40,495 nt of DNA from JBCCHY01 sp039028495 (GTDB taxonomy: Bacteria > Patescibacteriota > Saccharimonadia > Saccharimonadales > VXPC01): positions 1-40,495 of the forward strand of contig JBCCHY010000005.1 of NCBI GenBank assembly GCA_039028495.1. Direction: 5' to 3'. The position numbers and the translations under genes are program-made. The notes below the pieces were generated by a model. The model did no database searches. It was not told where the DNA came from and saw nothing but the letters and a program-made list of their open reading frames with translations. Positions 40,044-40,495 of this stretch are shown piece after piece; position 1 is the stretch's first letter; each line of letters opens with the position of its first letter.

Positions 40044-40044
40044 C

Positions 40045-40377
40045 ATGAAGGTGGCAATCCTGGGATTCGCCAAGCAAGGCAAAAGTACGCTCAGATACTA
40101 CCAAGCGCTTGGTGCGGATATAACAGTTTGTGATCAGAATGAAACAATAGTAGATGAGATACCTGAAGGTGTGGCACATAAGCTAGGGCCTGATTACTTA
40201 CGCGATCTCGATCAGTTTGACGTACTTGTCAGAACTCCATACATGCATCCGAAAAAGATACTAGTTGCCAATGCGGCTAACCCCAGCATTATGCAAAAAG
40301 TCACCACAGCTACAAATTTGTTCTTTGAGAATTGTGACATTCCGGTTATTGGAGTGACAGGCACTAAGGGCGTCTGA
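40045..40377 (+). pseudogene. murD: 5' part of murD (UDP-N-acetylmuramoylalanine-D-glutamate ligase), broken at 40371
   Basis: The encoded 110 residues match the N-terminal Rossmann-like domain of MurD (MKVAILGFAKQGKSTLRYY, VRTPYMHP) and run into the ATP-binding loop IPVIGVTGTKG, where the family continues with K-S/G-T-T. Instead the frame reads Val and then TGA. The enzyme adds D-glutamate to UDP-MurNAc-L-Ala in peptidoglycan synthesis. Only about a quarter of the ~450-residue protein is present. The sequence after 40371 is unrelated and codes on the other strand, so this looks like a join in the assembly or a real rearrangement, not a point mutation. It is 1 base from the response regulator stop. 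Confidence 0.85.
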
Positions 40378-40494
40378 GATCTCAAGGACGGGCAAGGAAC
40401 GGCCCTCGACACTCTTGCCGATTGAATAAAGACGTGTAAGGTGAGGAAACGTCTTACTGATTGCTGTCAGAATCCTGACCAAAGCGCCGTGGTC
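40372..40494 (-). CDS. Fragment of an M14 metallocarboxypeptidase, probably foreign to this genome
   Basis: Read on the minus strand, the last ~41 codons give DHGALVRILTAISK, then TFPHLTRLYSIGKSVEGR, then SLPVLEISD. This is the N-terminal region of the carboxypeptidase A/E/D family (M14), where animals typically have LTRLYSIGKSVEGRxLWVLEISDNPG. The match stops after the Asp at exactly the base where murD breaks (40371/40372). It precedes the zinc ligands, so no activity can be assigned. A chimeric contig end containing host or eukaryotic DNA is the simplest explanation; a bacterial M14 gene is the alternative. Confidence 0.6.
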
Positions 40495-40495
40495 A

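Noticed and set aside
40372..40377. UGA recoded as an amino acid (Gracilibacteria/SR1 code) to extend murD
   Set aside because: UGA ends other genes here, and the sequence beyond does not continue MurD but encodes an M14 protein on the other strand.

Overview
The window reads as chromosome from a small-genome bacterium of the Patescibacteria/CPR group, most likely a Candidatus Saccharibacteria (TM7) relative. This is an inference from gene content: tightly packed and often overlapping genes, compact housekeeping enzymes, prepilin-like proteins carrying adhesive modules, very large repeat-rich surface proteins with sortase-like tails, and several promoters placed so close to the start codon that the transcripts look leaderless. 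UGA is used as a stop, which argues against the Gracilibacteria/SR1 code. No rRNA, CRISPR array, transposase or integrase was seen.

Layout. (1) 1-10.6 kb, almost all minus strand: the tail of an unrecognised plus-strand gene, then (5' to 3' on the minus strand) pyk, pgk, tpiA, a membrane protein, a 70-residue membrane protein, a PcrA/UvrD helicase, a Nudix hydrolase, a secreted G5/DUF348 cell-wall protein, an unknown protein and rsmA. (2) 10.6-14.3 kb: three overlapping prepilin-like genes with their own promoter. One carries a von Willebrand A domain and one carries lectin/discoidin-like modules. (3) 14.3-27.5 kb: three giant surface proteins (969, more than 2,070 and 1,142 residues) built from thrombospondin-3 repeats, Ig-like, FN3, beta-propeller, LamG and beta-helix domains. 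The last two converge and share their LamG and C-terminal beta-helix domains. (4) 27.5-29.7 kb: a tRNA-Glu gene whose 3' end is repeated in the same orientation up to 1.76 kb away. The repeats enclose two orphan genes, a perfect 40-bp palindrome carrying tRNA-Glu sequence, and a dense series of hairpins. (5) 29.7-36.2 kb: a lipoprotein plus sortase-tailed surface protein operon, preceded by a BatA-like / MoxR / DUF58 cassette. (6) 36.2-40.4 kb: a membrane histidine kinase with a GNAT-like gene, divergent from plsC, a response regulator and murD. The murD frame breaks at 40371, and the last ~123 bases encode, on the other strand, part of an M14 metallocarboxypeptidase of animal-like sequence, so the window probably ends in a chimeric join.

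Taken together, about half of the window (10.6-36.2 kb) is devoted to the cell surface: modular pilins, giant adhesins, anchored surface proteins and a MoxR/VWA-type membrane cassette. That fits an episymbiont that must attach to a host cell. The most unusual points are the lectin modules placed inside a pilin, the giant adhesin with a sortase-type anchor in its middle and a T7 tract that puts its leader out of frame, and the tRNA-Glu-derived repeats with the hairpin array.
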